Of a stretch of 64,000 nt of DNA, positions 9,989 to 20,519 are shown one piece after another. Both the position numbers and the translations under genes were made by a program. The notes below the pieces were generated by a model, which made no database searches, was not told the DNA's origin, and saw nothing but the letters and a program-made list of their open reading frames with translations. This stretch comes from Anastrepha obliqua (lineage: Eukaryota > Arthropoda > Insecta > Diptera > Tephritidae): positions 20,894,044-20,958,043 of the forward strand of contig NC_072897.1 of NCBI RefSeq assembly GCF_027943255.1, written 5' to 3'. The first letter of the stretch is position 1. Each line of letters begins with the position of its first letter.

Positions 9989-10331
9989 TTTAGGATTTTA
10001 AAATGAAAAGAAATTTAAACATTGTGACTTATTGGATGCTAAAGTTCACCTGAACTCCACTTCATATCCATATGATGATCTTAATATTAGATTTGATCGA
10101 AATCGCTATGCTTTATTAGATGATATGTATTTAAAATTTCAACAAAGTTACTATGGACGCACTCCTCAACCACTTTTATCTCCTCAACAATTTGAAGAAA
10201 CTGCTCCAATAATTGTTTTAGATGTTTCACATCAAAATGAATCTATAAAAAGCGGGCTCATCAGCATTAGTATTGAATTAAAATTTCACAAGGCGATCCC
10301 TACTAACACCTCTGCTTATTGTATACTTATC
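9989..10331 (+). pseudogene. Polinton major capsid C-terminal fragment (copy 2)
   Basis: Near-identical repeat of 1-343; the one difference I see is a synonymous GCA/GCT. The reading frame is the same, but the sequence leaves the capsid gene exactly where the Helitron at 10330 begins, after ...GTATACTTA. The frame then runs about 35 codons into Helitron DNA before a stop at 10443-10445. Confidence 0.75.
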
Positions 10332-10544
10332 TATACTAATATTATAAAGAGGAAAACTTTGTTTGTTTGTTTGTTTGTAACGAATAGGCTCAAAAACTAC
10401 TGGACCGATTTTAAAAATTCTTTGAGCGTTCAAAAACTACATTAACCAGGAGTAACATGGATTACATTTTATTTTGGAAAAGAATAGGGTTCCGTAAGAT
10501 ATTTGGATTTTTCGGACACAAACTGAAAAAAAATCTTATATATA

Positions 10545-11068
10545 TAGGTCTATGAATAAGTTCGTGCGGTTTTTTTCGAAATTTGAATTTCGGATCATTC
10601 CCATGGCTTTTAAACGTTTGGAAATGGTTGATTGATCAACTCCCAAAGTTTTTGCAACCTCTTCTTGCGTTTGAGCCGGATCTTGATCGAGCAATTCCTC
10701 CAATTCGGTATCCATGAACTTTGGCGGCGCGGCCAAAATCACCACTTTTAAAGCGTGCAAACCACTTCTGGCACGTTCGCTCAGCTAGAGCATGCTCACC
10801 ATAAACTTCCACCAAGATACGATGACTTTCGGCTGCTTTTTTCTTCATATTAAAAAATTCCCCGCAAAAACACATTATTTGGCACGAAATTCGACATTTT
10901 CAAGTGTGGTAAAAATATTGTTGTTTACGCTTCAAATAAAAAACTTATACTGACGTTTGTGCCTTACGACAGTAGCTCTCCAATGAATGTTTCGAAATGT
11001 GGATCGATGGAATAATAATCAAGTTACGCCATCTGTTGTAAAACCGCACGAACTTATCCATAGACCAT
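10545..11068 (-). mobile_element. Internally deleted mariner inside Helitron F1
   Basis: Inverted ends: GGTCTATGAATAAGTTCGTG at left and CACGAACTTATCCATAGACC at right, next to TA dinucleotides (TA again at 11069-11070). The minus strand encodes the mariner DNA-binding region in two frames: MKKKAAESHRILVEVYGEHA, ERTCQKWFARFKSGDF, then FMDTELEELLDQDPAQTQEE and DQSTISKRLKAMGMI. This is the two-helix-turn-helix half of a Mos1/mauritiana-type transposase. The catalytic half is deleted, and the sequence jumps to the last residues before the terminal repeat. Confidence 0.85.
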
Positions 11069-11094
11069 TAAAATAAAATCAACTTTTTGTGTGT

Positions 11095-11585
11095 GTTCGC
11101 TAACCGGCCGTGTCTGCACCGAATTAAACCAAACTTACACACATTGCTAAGAAGGTATTGAAGATGGTTTCCGTATAGTTTGAATACCTATTGGTAGATA
11201 GGGTCTGGAGATATAGGTCAAAACGTGGATCCGGGTAACCTTCGGATGTGTATGTACAATATGGGTATCAAATGGAAGCTGTTGGTGAATGCTTTAGTTC
11301 AGAGTATTTCCATCCGCTCCGTGACTAGGGTCTCGAGATAGAGACCAAAACGTGGACCCTAGAATGTGTTTGTACAAAATGAATATCAAATGAAAGCTGT
11401 TGATAAGTGCTTTAATACGGGGTAATTTTCATACCTATTGATGACTAGGGTCTCGAAATATATGCCAAAACGTGGACCCGCCGTGTCTTTGCACGGAATT
11501 AAGCCAAACTTATGCACATTGTTAAGTAAGTATTGAAAATGGGATTCGTAAAGTTTGGTTGTAATTCGGAGCAGTGGCAACGGGT
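11095..11585 (+). repeat. Helitron-internal minisatellite tract (forward, short)
   Basis: Degenerate monomers around the core GGGTCTCGAGATA...CAAAACGTGGACCC, here about four, ending in the non-repetitive block GGAGCAGTGGCAACGGGTAT. The same monomers fill 12876-14230, 23170-26750 and 27270-29340. Confidence 0.8.
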
Positions 11586-12202
11586 ATAGCGTTCTTTTGA
11601 GCCAGCCATAATGTCGCTTACTTTTTTAACGCTTGGGGCGGAACTGAACTGTCAAATTGACAGTGTGAGTTACAATGTGTCAATATTTCTTTCTGATTTG
11701 GATGCCATAAGGAAAAAACGTAAGTGCAACATGTAAAAATTGTTTGTGAATTTTTTTGGAGTGGATTTTGGAACAGTGAATAATTTCTTACGAAATTTGA
11801 GAATTTAATGTGAAATCCGAATGAAATTATGTGTTCGTGGAAAAAACAATTTTTTTCGTTGTTTTTTTTTTTTTTAAATATAAATGGATAATGGTTAAAA
11901 AAGCTCTAATGCTTAATAAAACATATAAATTGAAACGAAAAATTCATGGATGATCAGGAAAAAAGACGATTGTTTATTCATATGCGTTGATTTGAAATTT
12001 AAAAACAATCTCCTTGTTTCCTGATTTTCAATTTATATTTTATATTTGCTCAAAAACAAATAGAAAAACAAAAAATATTGTTTATGCCAAAGCGCTTGAA
12101 TAAAGAATAAAGAAATAAATAATATGAAAACCATATATTTTCTGTTCTAAACCATATCTATTCTATTTTAGTGTGCCCAGCGAAGGGGGCCGGGTTTGCT
12201 AG

Positions 12203-12423
12203 TAATATTAGTATAGATATAAGATTTTTTTTAGTTTGTGTCCGAAAAAGCCAAATGTCTTACGGAACCCTATTTTTTTCCAAAATAAAAAGTAATCCAT
12301 GTTACTCTTGGATAATGTAGTTTTCGAATCGTGAAAGAATTTTTAAAATCGGTCCAGTAGTTTTTGAACCTATTCGTTACAAACAAACAAACAAAGTTTT
12401 CCTCTTTATAATATTAGTATAGA
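12203..12423 (-). mobile_element. Helitron 5'-terminal fragment, reverse (R0)
   Basis: Reading on the minus strand from 12423: TCTATACTAATATTATAAAG and the same first ~200 bp as F1, running to ...AATCTTATA near 12218. Then there is a second, shorter TC-end (12203-12217) that abuts F1's CTAG. This is what successive A|T insertions of one Helitron family into another would leave. Confidence 0.7.
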
Positions 12424-14461
12424 TAAATTGAAAATGAGGAAAAAGGAAGATTGTTTTTAATTTTCAAATCAACGCATATGAATAAACAATCGTCTTTTTT
12501 CCTGATCATCCATGAATTTTTCATTTCAATTTATATGTTTTATTAAGCATTGGAGCTTTTTTAACCATTATCCATTTATATTTTCCAAAAAAAGAAACGA
12601 AAAAAATTGTTTTTTCCACGAACACATAATTTCATTCGGATTTCACATTAAATTCTCAAATTTCGTAAGAAATTATTCACTGTTCCAAAATCCACTCCAA
12701 AAAAATTCACAAACAATTTTTACATGTTGCACTTACGTTTTTTCCTTATGGCATCCAAATCAGAAAGAAATATTGACATATTGTAACTCACACTGTCAAT
12801 TTGACAGTTCAGTTCCGCCCCAAGCGTTAAAAAAGTAAGCGACATTATGGCTGGCTCAAAAGAACGCTGTACCCCTTGCCACTGCTCCGAATTACAACCA
12901 AACTTTACGAAATCCATTTTCAATACTTACTGAACAATGTGCATAAGTGTGGTATAATTCGGTTGAAAGACACGGCGGGTCCACGTTTTGGCATATATTT
13001 CGAGACCCTAGTCATCAATAGGTATGAAAATTACCCCGTATTAAAGCACTTATCAACAGCCTTCATTTGATATCCATATTGTACAAACACATTCTAGGGT
13101 CCACGTTTTGGTCTCTATCTCGAGACCCTAGTCACGGAGAGGATGGAAATACTCTGAACTAAAGCATTCGCCAACAGCTTCCATTTGATACCCATATTGT
13201 ACATACACATCCGAAGGTTACCTGGGTCCACGTTTTGACCTATATCTCCAGACCCTATCTACCAATAGTTATCCAAACTATACGGAAACCATCTTCAATA
13301 CCTCCTTAACAATGTGTGTAAGTTTGGTTTAATTCGGTGCAAAGACACGGCGGGTCCACGTTTTGGCATATATTTCCAGACCCTAGTCATCAATAGGTAT
13401 GGAAATTACCCCGTATTAAAGCACTTATCAAAAGCTTTCATTTGATACCCATATTGTACATACACAACCAAAGGTTACCAGGGTCCACGTTTTGACCTAT
13501 ATCTCGAGACCCCAGTCACGGAGCGGCATGAAAAATACTCTGTACTGAGGCATTCACCAACAGCTTCAATTTGATATCCATATTGTACAAACACATTTTA
13601 GGGTCCACGTTTTGGTCTCTATCTCGAGACCCCAGTCACGGAGAGGATGGAAATACTTTTAACTAAAGCATTCACCAACAACTTCCATTTGATACCCATG
13701 TTGTACATACACATCCGAAGGTTACCCGGGTCCACGTTTTGACCTATATCTCGAGACCCTATCTACCAATAGGTATCCAAACTATACGGAAACCATCTTC
13801 AATACCTCCTTAACAATGTGTGTAAGTTTGGTTTAATTCGGTGCAAAGACACGGCGGGTGCACGTTTTGGCATATATTTCCAGACCCTAGTCATCAATAG
13901 GTATGAAAATTACCCCGTATTAAAGCACTTATCAACAGCTTTCATTTGATATCCATATTGTACAAACACATTCTAGGGTCCACGTTTTGGTCTCTATCTC
14001 GAGACCCTAGTCACGGAGAGGATGGAAATACTCTGAACTAAAGCATTCACCAGCAGCTTCCATTTGATACCCATATTGTACATACACATCCGAAGGTTAC
14101 CCGGGTCCACGTTTTGACCTATATCTCCAGACCCTATCTACCAATAGGTATCCAAACTATACGGAAACCATCTTCAATACCTTCTTAGCAATGTGTGTAA
14201 GTTTGGTTTAATTCGGTGCAGACACGGCCTGTTAGCGAACACACACAAAAAGTTGACTTTATTTTATATATAAGATTTTTTTCAGTTTGTGTCCGAAAAA
14301 TCCCTATTTTTTTCCAAAATAAAATGTAACCCATGTTACTCTTGGATAATGTAGTTTTCGAATGGTGAAAGAATTTTTAAAATCGGTCCAGTAGTTTTTG
14401 AGCCTATTCGTTACAAACAAACAAACAAACAAAGTTTTCCTCTTTATAATATTAGTATAGA
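12424..14461 (-). mobile_element. Helitron, reverse copy R1 with minisatellite core
   Basis: Its 5' end (TC) is at 14461 (minus). Inside come the shared 5' block, the minisatellite (about 12876-14230) and the shared 3' block up to 12424, where R0 has been inserted between A and T. The last ~190 bp with the CTAG end are therefore absent here. A block at 14380-14461 (CAAACAAACAAACAAACAAAG, CCTCTTTATAATATTAG) matches F1's start in reverse. F1 and R0/R1 lie tail to tail. Confidence 0.8.
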
Positions 14462-14472
14462 TAATAATAATA

Positions 14473-15612
14473 GATGCTTTTCATTTCAGTTCAACCGGGC
14501 TATTCGGGTCATGTTCTTCGATTTCGATGTAACTGAAATATGTTGCTCTATGGTCAAAATAATGAGACACGTATTTTTTTGTTCGCCCGAAAAAAAATTT
14601 TTTCAAGAGTTATCGGCAATTTTGTTTTTCGGCTCAAACTCGATTTTTTTTAAATATATAAGAAAAAAAATTTTTTAAATGCCCATAACTTAGTCAAAAA
14701 TGAACCGATTTTAATAATTCTGGGTTCAAAATGATCGTCATTAATTACTCGAGATGCTTTCCATTTCAATTCAAGCGGGCTATTCGGGTCATGTTCTTCG
14801 ATTTCGATGTAACTGAAATATGTTGCTCTCTGGTCAAAATAATGAGACACATATTTTTTTGTTCGGCCGAAAAAATTTTTTTTCAAGAGTTATCGGCAAT
14901 TTTGTTTTTCGGCTCAAACTCGATTTTTTTTAATTATATAAGAAACAATTTTTTTTTAAATGCCCATAACTTAGTCAAAAATGAACCGATTTTAATAATT
15001 CTGGGTTCAAAATGATCGTAATTACTTACACGAGCGACTTCATGTAGAAACAATTGCAAAAAAGTAGTTAAAAATTTTTTATTTAGCAAAAAAGAAAAAA
15101 GAATGAAATTTTTTCGAAATTCAATATTTCAAAAAGTGTATTCTTGTTTTTTTTATAACTTTTTCCAAATCAAGAGGACACCTCAAACTTCAATTAAGCT
15201 GAATGCCCAGTAGCTAAAATGAGTTGTTTTTGAGTAATGAATTTTTGAGTAAAAAACCTGTTTCGCACTTTTTGTTTTTTGCAAAATAAAAAATTTGCAA
15301 CTACTTTTTTGCAACTGTTTCTACATGAAATCGCTCGTGTAAGTAATGACGATCCTTTTGAACCCAAAATTATTAAAATCGGTTCATTTTTGACTAAGTT
15401 ATGAGCATTTAAAAACAAAATTTTCTTATATTATTAAAAAAAATCGATTTTGAGCCGAAAAACAAAATTGTCGATAAAGCTTGAAAAAAAATTTTTTCGG
15501 GCGAAAAAAAATACGTGTCTCATTATTTTGACCAGAGAGCAACATATTTAAGTTACATCGAAATCGAAGAACATGACCCGAATAGCCCGGTTGAATTGAA
15601 ATGGAAAGCATC
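14473..15612. repeat. Large palindromic repeat: two direct units and one inverted unit
   Basis: A ~280-bp unit beginning GATGCTTTTCATTTCAGTTC occurs twice in direct order (14473-14752 and 14753-15032) and once inverted (about 15340-15612). The inverted homology continues inward through ACACGAGCGACTTCATGTAG (about 15028-15047) and its counterpart (about 15325-15345), so the dyad centre is near 15187. Units share GGGCTATTCGGGTCATGTTC and CTTAGTCAAAAATGAACCGA. Open frames here are by-products of the repeat. I do not recognise the family; a foldback-type element is possible. Confidence 0.8.
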
Positions 15613-15789
15613 AATAAATATATGTATATAAGTAATAAGTAAAATATAAACTTCTTTGCAAGTGATATATCCCTTTTCGCACATCAATTTAAAATGTGGC
15701 TGACACAGGAAAAATATATATAATATTTATATACTTACCTTGTTTCACCCTTTGAAATAAAAGCATTGAGCTTAATACTTTTTATTTAA
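15613..15789. other. AT-rich spacer
   Basis: TATATA-rich sequence between the palindrome and the next minus-strand pseudogene; nothing else seen. Confidence 0.5.
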
Positions 15790-16291
15790 AAATAGTTTGA
15801 TTAAATATTCAATATGTGTTGGTAAAAAATAAGTGCTGTCTTTAAAGCGCAACGAATTTGACGTTGGGTGCTTTTTTCATGGCACCAATTTCTAAAATGA
15901 TATTGACTTACAGCATCTGGATATAAATTATATAATCTAGATAGGTTTATTGCATCACATTCCAGAGTTGCTTCAATGTTGGATACTGGCATTTGGAGGA
16001 ATTCTGCTATCCACCTTTGTTTCTCTCCCCTTTTACATAAACATTTAGAAATTTTAAGTTTGATATAAAATAGTTTCTAACGGCTTTATAACTGTCTCTG
16101 CCATAAGCCCATGTTAAATTATGGTCGTGCAGTTTTAACCAATTAGCCTGCCGTTGATTATACTTGTTTAGGTCGGCAAATTCAAAAGAGGCTTTAATGT
16201 GAAAACTATTAAATTCTTCATTATTTAAAACAACAGCTATACCCTTTACAAAGAATCGATTGTCACATGCTTTAAAGCCTTGTACATCTAC
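15790..16291 (-). pseudogene. Transposon/virus-associated exonuclease-like protein family, frameshifted
   Basis: The minus strand from 16291 reads TVDVQGFKACDNRFFVKGIA, then HIKASFEFADLNKYNQRQAN, WLKLHDHNLTWAYG and NVYVKGREKQRWIAEFL (across a frame change near 16030). A Cys/His-containing end follows (RNWCHEKSTQRQIRCALK), stopping near 15799. The DVQGF start, the WL..H(D)H block and YVKG.EK..W are hallmarks of a recurrent invertebrate ORF found in many transposons and large DNA viruses; I recall it as RNase H-like. The start of the gene is cut off by the R1-like element at 16292. Function is inferred only from family resemblance. Confidence 0.5.
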
Positions 16292-18525
16292 TGTCGCAGA
16301 ATACTACAGGCTCCGAGAGAATTATAAAAAGGAGCGGAAAGAAATAAAGGCAGCCAACTTTAAAGAACTGTGCCAGAGTGTGGACGAAACCCCGTGGGGT
16401 GATGGCTACAGACTCGTTATGGCCAAGGTCAAAGGAGGGAGAAGACAGGCACCAACTTACCCCATTCTTTTACAAAAGATTTTACAGACACTCTTTCCAA
16501 AGCAAGACATGCAACCAAACTAGACCCAATTCCACGCAGCAGAAAACAGTTTAACAATCAATGAGGCAGATGTAATTTTGCAACGGAAAGTTTCGACAAT
16601 GCTAAGGCACCAGGACCTGACGACATTCCGCACAAAGCGCTGAAGATCGCTATCAGGCGCAACGCAAAGCCATTTGCAGAACACTTCACCAAGTGTATAA
16701 ATGAAGGCATATTTCCGAAAGTATGGAAGAATCAAAAACTAGTCCCACTTCAGAAACCAAATAAGCCAGCGGCTGACCCAAGTTCTTATCGGCCGCTCTG
16801 CATGATAGATACTATGGGTAAAATCTTGGAGAAATTAATATGCACGCGCCTGGAACAGCATCTGGAGAAAGTGCCAGCTGAACTATCCCAACATAAGTTT
16901 GGTTTCCGAAGAGGTCGTTCGGCCATCGACGCCCTCAGGAGGGTGACAAACATTGCAACAAGTCTATTGAGGAAGGCAGGTGGATGCATGGTGATAAAGA
17001 ATACTGTGCAGTTGTCTCTCTGGATGTCGAAAACGCCTTCAACTCGGCATACTGGCCCCATATTATAAAGGCTCTGGAAGAGAAAAAAACGCCAGCATAC
17101 AGTTATCTGTGGGAAAGAGTACTTCTATACGATACAGATGAGGGTCCTAAGAGATATGCAGTGACGGGCGGAGTACCGCAAGGATCTGTACTGGTTCCGA
17201 TCCTATAGAATGTACTGTATGATGGGGTACTGCAACGAATGCCAAGAGAAGTGCAAATAATAGGATACGCAGACGACATTGCTTTGACCATAGTCGCCAA
17301 AACAATCCCTCAGATTCAGAGCATCTGCAGCGGGGCAGCAACAAAGGTCAAACAATGGCTAATGGCGGTAAACCTCCTACTAGCAGGACAAAAAACAGAA
17401 GCAGTTCTCAATACGAGTAGAAAAAAGTTAGAAACGACCACAATAAACATTTATTGGTTTAACATCACAACCCAAGCAGCACTAAAATATTTTGGTGTAA
17501 TGATCGATGTTCGACTAAGCTTCAAGGATCACATTAGAAAAGCATGCGGAAAAGCAGCCATGGTGACGGCGGCACTGTCGAAAATTATGGCCAACATTGG
17601 TGGTCCCCCATATGGGGGAAAGCCCTGATGCAAAAAACATACGCCAAGAAGGCGGAAATAGTTTTTAGACTTAGTGCCTTTAGAATTGCCTATGCTTTCA
17701 GGACAGATTCGTTTGAAGCAGTATGTGTCTTATCATACCAGATATAATGGCCTCTGAACTGGGCAGAGTCTACGACAAAGCCGAAAGCCTAAACAGGCGA
17801 CTAACGGCGGAAGAGCGTAAGGAAGAAAGACGGGGGAGCATAATTGAGACAATTGACAAAAGCGAGGTCGACGCACAAACTTATCAGAAGTGTGCAGGCT
17901 TGGGTTGAGAGAGGACATGGTGACACAGATTACTGTCTGACGGGACGTGGATGCTATAGAGAGTATCTTCAAAGACTCGGCCACGAGGACGCAGTAGACT
18001 GCTCGTTTTGCGACAATGGTAGAGAGGACGTGGAACATGTCTTCGTCTCTGCCCGAGATATGCATATGAAAGAATGTCCATTGAAGAAATCATAAAAGAA
18101 AGAATAGCTCCGGGCAACATTGTAAATCACATGCTGCACTCGAAGTTGTTGTGGACCAAAATGAGAGAATGGTCCGCAAATGCGTTACAGGAACTGCGGA
18201 AAAAGTAATGGAAGCGCAGTAAACAAAGAAGACAAAGAAGTAATGAAGGGCAGACGGAGGGCACAAATATAAATGAAGAGCCATACTGGCTAGCTTGGCC
18301 CTGCGATTCAATGCATAAACGGCGGTACCGCAGGGCAAACTAAAGCTACAGAAGTCGGTGGTAGGGTTTAGAACGTAGGTGTACTGTTTCGCAAGTCCAG
18401 TTTAGTAGTAATGCTGGCTGTGCGTTTTCCCGAAAGGGAAATCGTGCATGCCGATCAGTATGAATCGTGCATGCCGTTTATATTGACGGTATCTATGTAA
18501 GATTCCCCCTTCGATTAAAAAAAAA
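16292..18525 (+). mobile_element. 5'-truncated R1-clade non-LTR retrotransposon
   Basis: Only the end of the endonuclease-RT linker, the RT, the C-terminal Cys/His domain and the 3' UTR remain. The UTR (about 18094-18516) ends in an A9 run at 18517-18525. 5' truncation with a poly(A)-like end is the normal outcome of target-primed reverse transcription. The left junction cuts the start of the 15790-16291 pseudogene. I could not find a convincing target duplication. Confidence 0.8.
16300..18093 (+). pseudogene. R1-like reverse transcriptase and C-terminal zinc-finger domain
   Basis: Blocks in order: FKELCQSVDETPWGDGYRLV (R1-type linker), then after a stop and frame changes AKAPGPDDIPHKALKIAIRR and SSYRPLCMIDTMGKILEKLI. 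Next are HKFGFRRGRSAIDALRRVTN, VVSLDVENAFNSAYWPHIIK, AVTGGVPQGSVLVPIL and IIGYADDIALTIVAK (YADD codons 17266-17277). The C-terminus has the CCHC-type domain CSFCDNGREDVEHVF. The clade call rests on WGDGYRLVMAK and the QWL/KTEAVL block. At least five frame changes or stops (e.g. 16520, the TAG after VPIL at about 17206, 17628) make it inactive. Confidence 0.85.
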
Positions 18526-18553
18526 CATCCACGTGCACACGCCCACACACCGA

Positions 18554-18736
18554 AAACCGCAGGCACGTGCCAAAACCACAAACCGCAGCCGCAGGCACCT
18601 GCCACAACTGCAGGCACGTGCCAAAACTTCAAATCGCAGCGGCAGGCACGTGCCAAAACCACAAACTGCAGCCGCAGGCACCTGCCAAAGCAACAAACCG
18701 CAGCCGCAGGCACCTGCCACAACCGCAGGCACGCGC
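18554..18736. repeat. GC-rich minisatellite of palindromic E-box motifs
   Basis: About five imperfect units of CCGCAGGCACnTGCCAaAACnaCAAAC. Three contain the perfect palindrome GGCACGTGCC (18562-18571, 18613-18622, 18645-18654); others carry GGCACCTGCC. Each perfect copy centres on an E-box CACGTG. The tract is sharply GC-rich against its surroundings and lies just after the R1-like element's A run. Long open frames on both strands here are repeat artefacts. Confidence 0.8.
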
Positions 18737-18740
18737 CTTT

Positions 18741-19140
18741 CATAATTTCCCTTTCATAAATTGAGCTAGAACTGGCATTTCTATACTACTCTGTACTTAT
18801 AGTAATAATGAATGTGATCGTATTTTTAAATGAAACTAAGTGGTTGCTTTTTCCCCATAAATACATCCTTGTTTGTATCATATGTACTATCGAAAACTAT
18901 CGCTCACCATCGATAGTTCCAGATATCTAGTCTGAACAACGACTGATGGGACGAGTGTGTGAATACGTATAAAATTAGCGGGCAGAAAAATTTTTTTTTC
19001 TTAACCCCTTATTATTGTTTCTATTTCAACTTAAAATATTTACAATTGTTCTTTCTTTTTGGGTTTCAACAGTATTTAGAAGCCAATACCACTACATACA
19101 TTTATTTAAAAAAAAATTAACTCGTTATTTAATTAACTTA
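18741..19140. other. Unassigned spacer
   Basis: AT-rich with no coding signal. A short stretch at about 18890-18930 holds two inverted CTATCG/CGATAG motifs. No element ends recognised. Confidence 0.4.
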
Positions 19141-19145
19141 ATTAT

Positions 19146-20519
19146 TTAATAAATAAATATATTCCTAAAATTGTGACACCACTTACATCTGCAGGTCAGT
19201 TGGTCGTTTGTGCTTAAGCCTCGTTTTAATGGAAGTTGCCGAATTTCCCTGTTAGAATATTCTAGTAGTCGGTTTGTGTGTCTTAAGCTGTTGTTGCGGA
19301 TTTCTTCATGGACTGTTTTTACTTTAACTTCTCGATGGATATTATCATTTAGTATATGCCACTCTGCTTTTGATAGTATACGGAGTATCTTATTTTGCGT
19401 TTGTTGTATAATTTTTATATTTGTACTGGTACTGCTCGCAGTTCCCCAAAGCTCTGAGCCATGTTTCCATATTGGTGGTATAATTACTTTGTATATTAGT
19501 ATTTTATTTTCTAGTGAGAGCGTTGAATTTTTTCCCAAAAGCCAATGAAGTTGATTAAACCTAGTCTTGATTTTGCGTCGTTTTTGTTCAATGTGTAACT
19601 TCGAGTTAAGTTTATTGTCTTTAATCATACACAAGTATTTTGCCCTTGTGTCGTGGTGGATTTGTTTATTCTTTATGAATATTGGATTGTATTGTTTTTT
19701 TCTCTTGTTAATGTATGTGACGTGGGCGGTTTTATCTTCGTTTGTTTTGATTCCCCATTTCTCGAACCATTGAGTGGTGTTGTCAAGTAATTCCTGAAGT
19801 TAAAAGCAGCCGTTCTTGGATCTTTGTCTGATGCTAGCAAGACAGTGTCGTCTGCAAATGTTGCTATTAGAGAATTCTTAGTGGCCGGTGTAGGGATATC
19901 AGCTGTGTAAAGAAGGCTTGCTTTTGTCAAGTGGCTGCCTTGTTATTTGCCAGCGTTTACGTAAGGGGTTTTTGATTTTGATTTTTTCTTGGATGTGTGC
20001 AGGTATGTTGTAGCTCGAGGAACAGATAGTTTCTTGTGGAGTTGATTTCATAGCAACGTTCATTATTTTGTGATTAAAATAGGCTATCGCACTGTCGATT
20101 TCGTCAAAGGTTTTTAAGCTTATTTTATTGTTAAGATTACGGATGACTATTTCTCTAAATGTATCCCAGCAGCTTTTTTTGTTATATATGTTTCTATTCG
20201 AGGATTCCTTCGTATATGAGCTCTGATATACTATCATTATTATTGGGGAATGGTCAGACGACAATTCAATTAACGATTTAATTGACATATCTTCGTGGTT
20301 AACGTTTTTGGTTATAAAAAAGTTGATCAGATCTGGACTTTTTTTTTTATCAGTTGGCCAGTATGTTGAGTCGCCACTACTTATGAACTTCCTGTTGTTC
20401 CTTTTGATGGCGTCCAGTAAATTACGTCCTTTGGAGTTCGTCAATCTTGAACCCCAAATTGACTTTTTTAGCATTATAATCCCCGCCAGCTATGTACCGC
20501 AGAACGAATGATAGACTAA
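19146..20519 (-). pseudogene. Jockey-like retrotransposon with internal deletion (endonuclease joined to RT C-terminus)
   Basis: Minus strand from about 20519: AGGDYNAKKS-like endonuclease block, then SRLTNSKGRNLLDAIKRNN, PDLINFFITKNV and SSDHSPIIMIVYQS, all late endonuclease motifs. At about 19930 the sequence jumps straight to the RT palm (SLIATFADDTVLLASDKD; FADD codons around 19847-19858), so some 400 residues of RT are deleted. Then come KIKTRFNQLHWLLGKNSTLS and the thumb region IYKVIIPPIWKHGSELWGTA up to the end near 19146. There is no visible ORF1. The A-rich or T-rich 3' end lies about 19105-19145. Confidence 0.8.

Larger units (their letters stand above)
10330..12202 (+). mobile_element. 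Non-autonomous Helitron (forward copy F1)
   Basis: Begins TCTATACTAATATTATAAAG (TC 5' end) directly after an A. It ends ...GGGGGCCGGGTTTGCTAG at 12199-12202, followed by T: the canonical TC...CTAG ends with A/T target and no duplication. A hairpin-forming GC-rich segment (CCCAGCGAAGGGGGCCGGG) lies just before the CTAG. Near the 5' end are (GTTT)n and a block AGGCTCAAAAACTACTGGACCGAT shared by all copies. It has no coding capacity of its own. It holds a mariner derivative (10545-11068) and a short tract of the family's minisatellite (about 11095-11560). Confidence 0.85.

Noticed and set aside
11386..13070. Pairs of 64-67-codon frames (MPLLRITTKLYE..., MKMDFVKFGCNSEQWQ...)
   Set aside because: They recur in every Helitron copy on opposite strands of the same 3' block and show no codon-level conservation beyond the DNA repeat.
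18402..18764. Overlapping Cys/Gly- and Pro/Gln-rich frames on both strands
   Set aside because: Products of the E-box minisatellite.
18890..18930. Possible DRE-type promoter (ATCGATAG with flanking inverted CTATCG)
   Set aside because: Full TATCGATA is not present and no gene follows; too weak.
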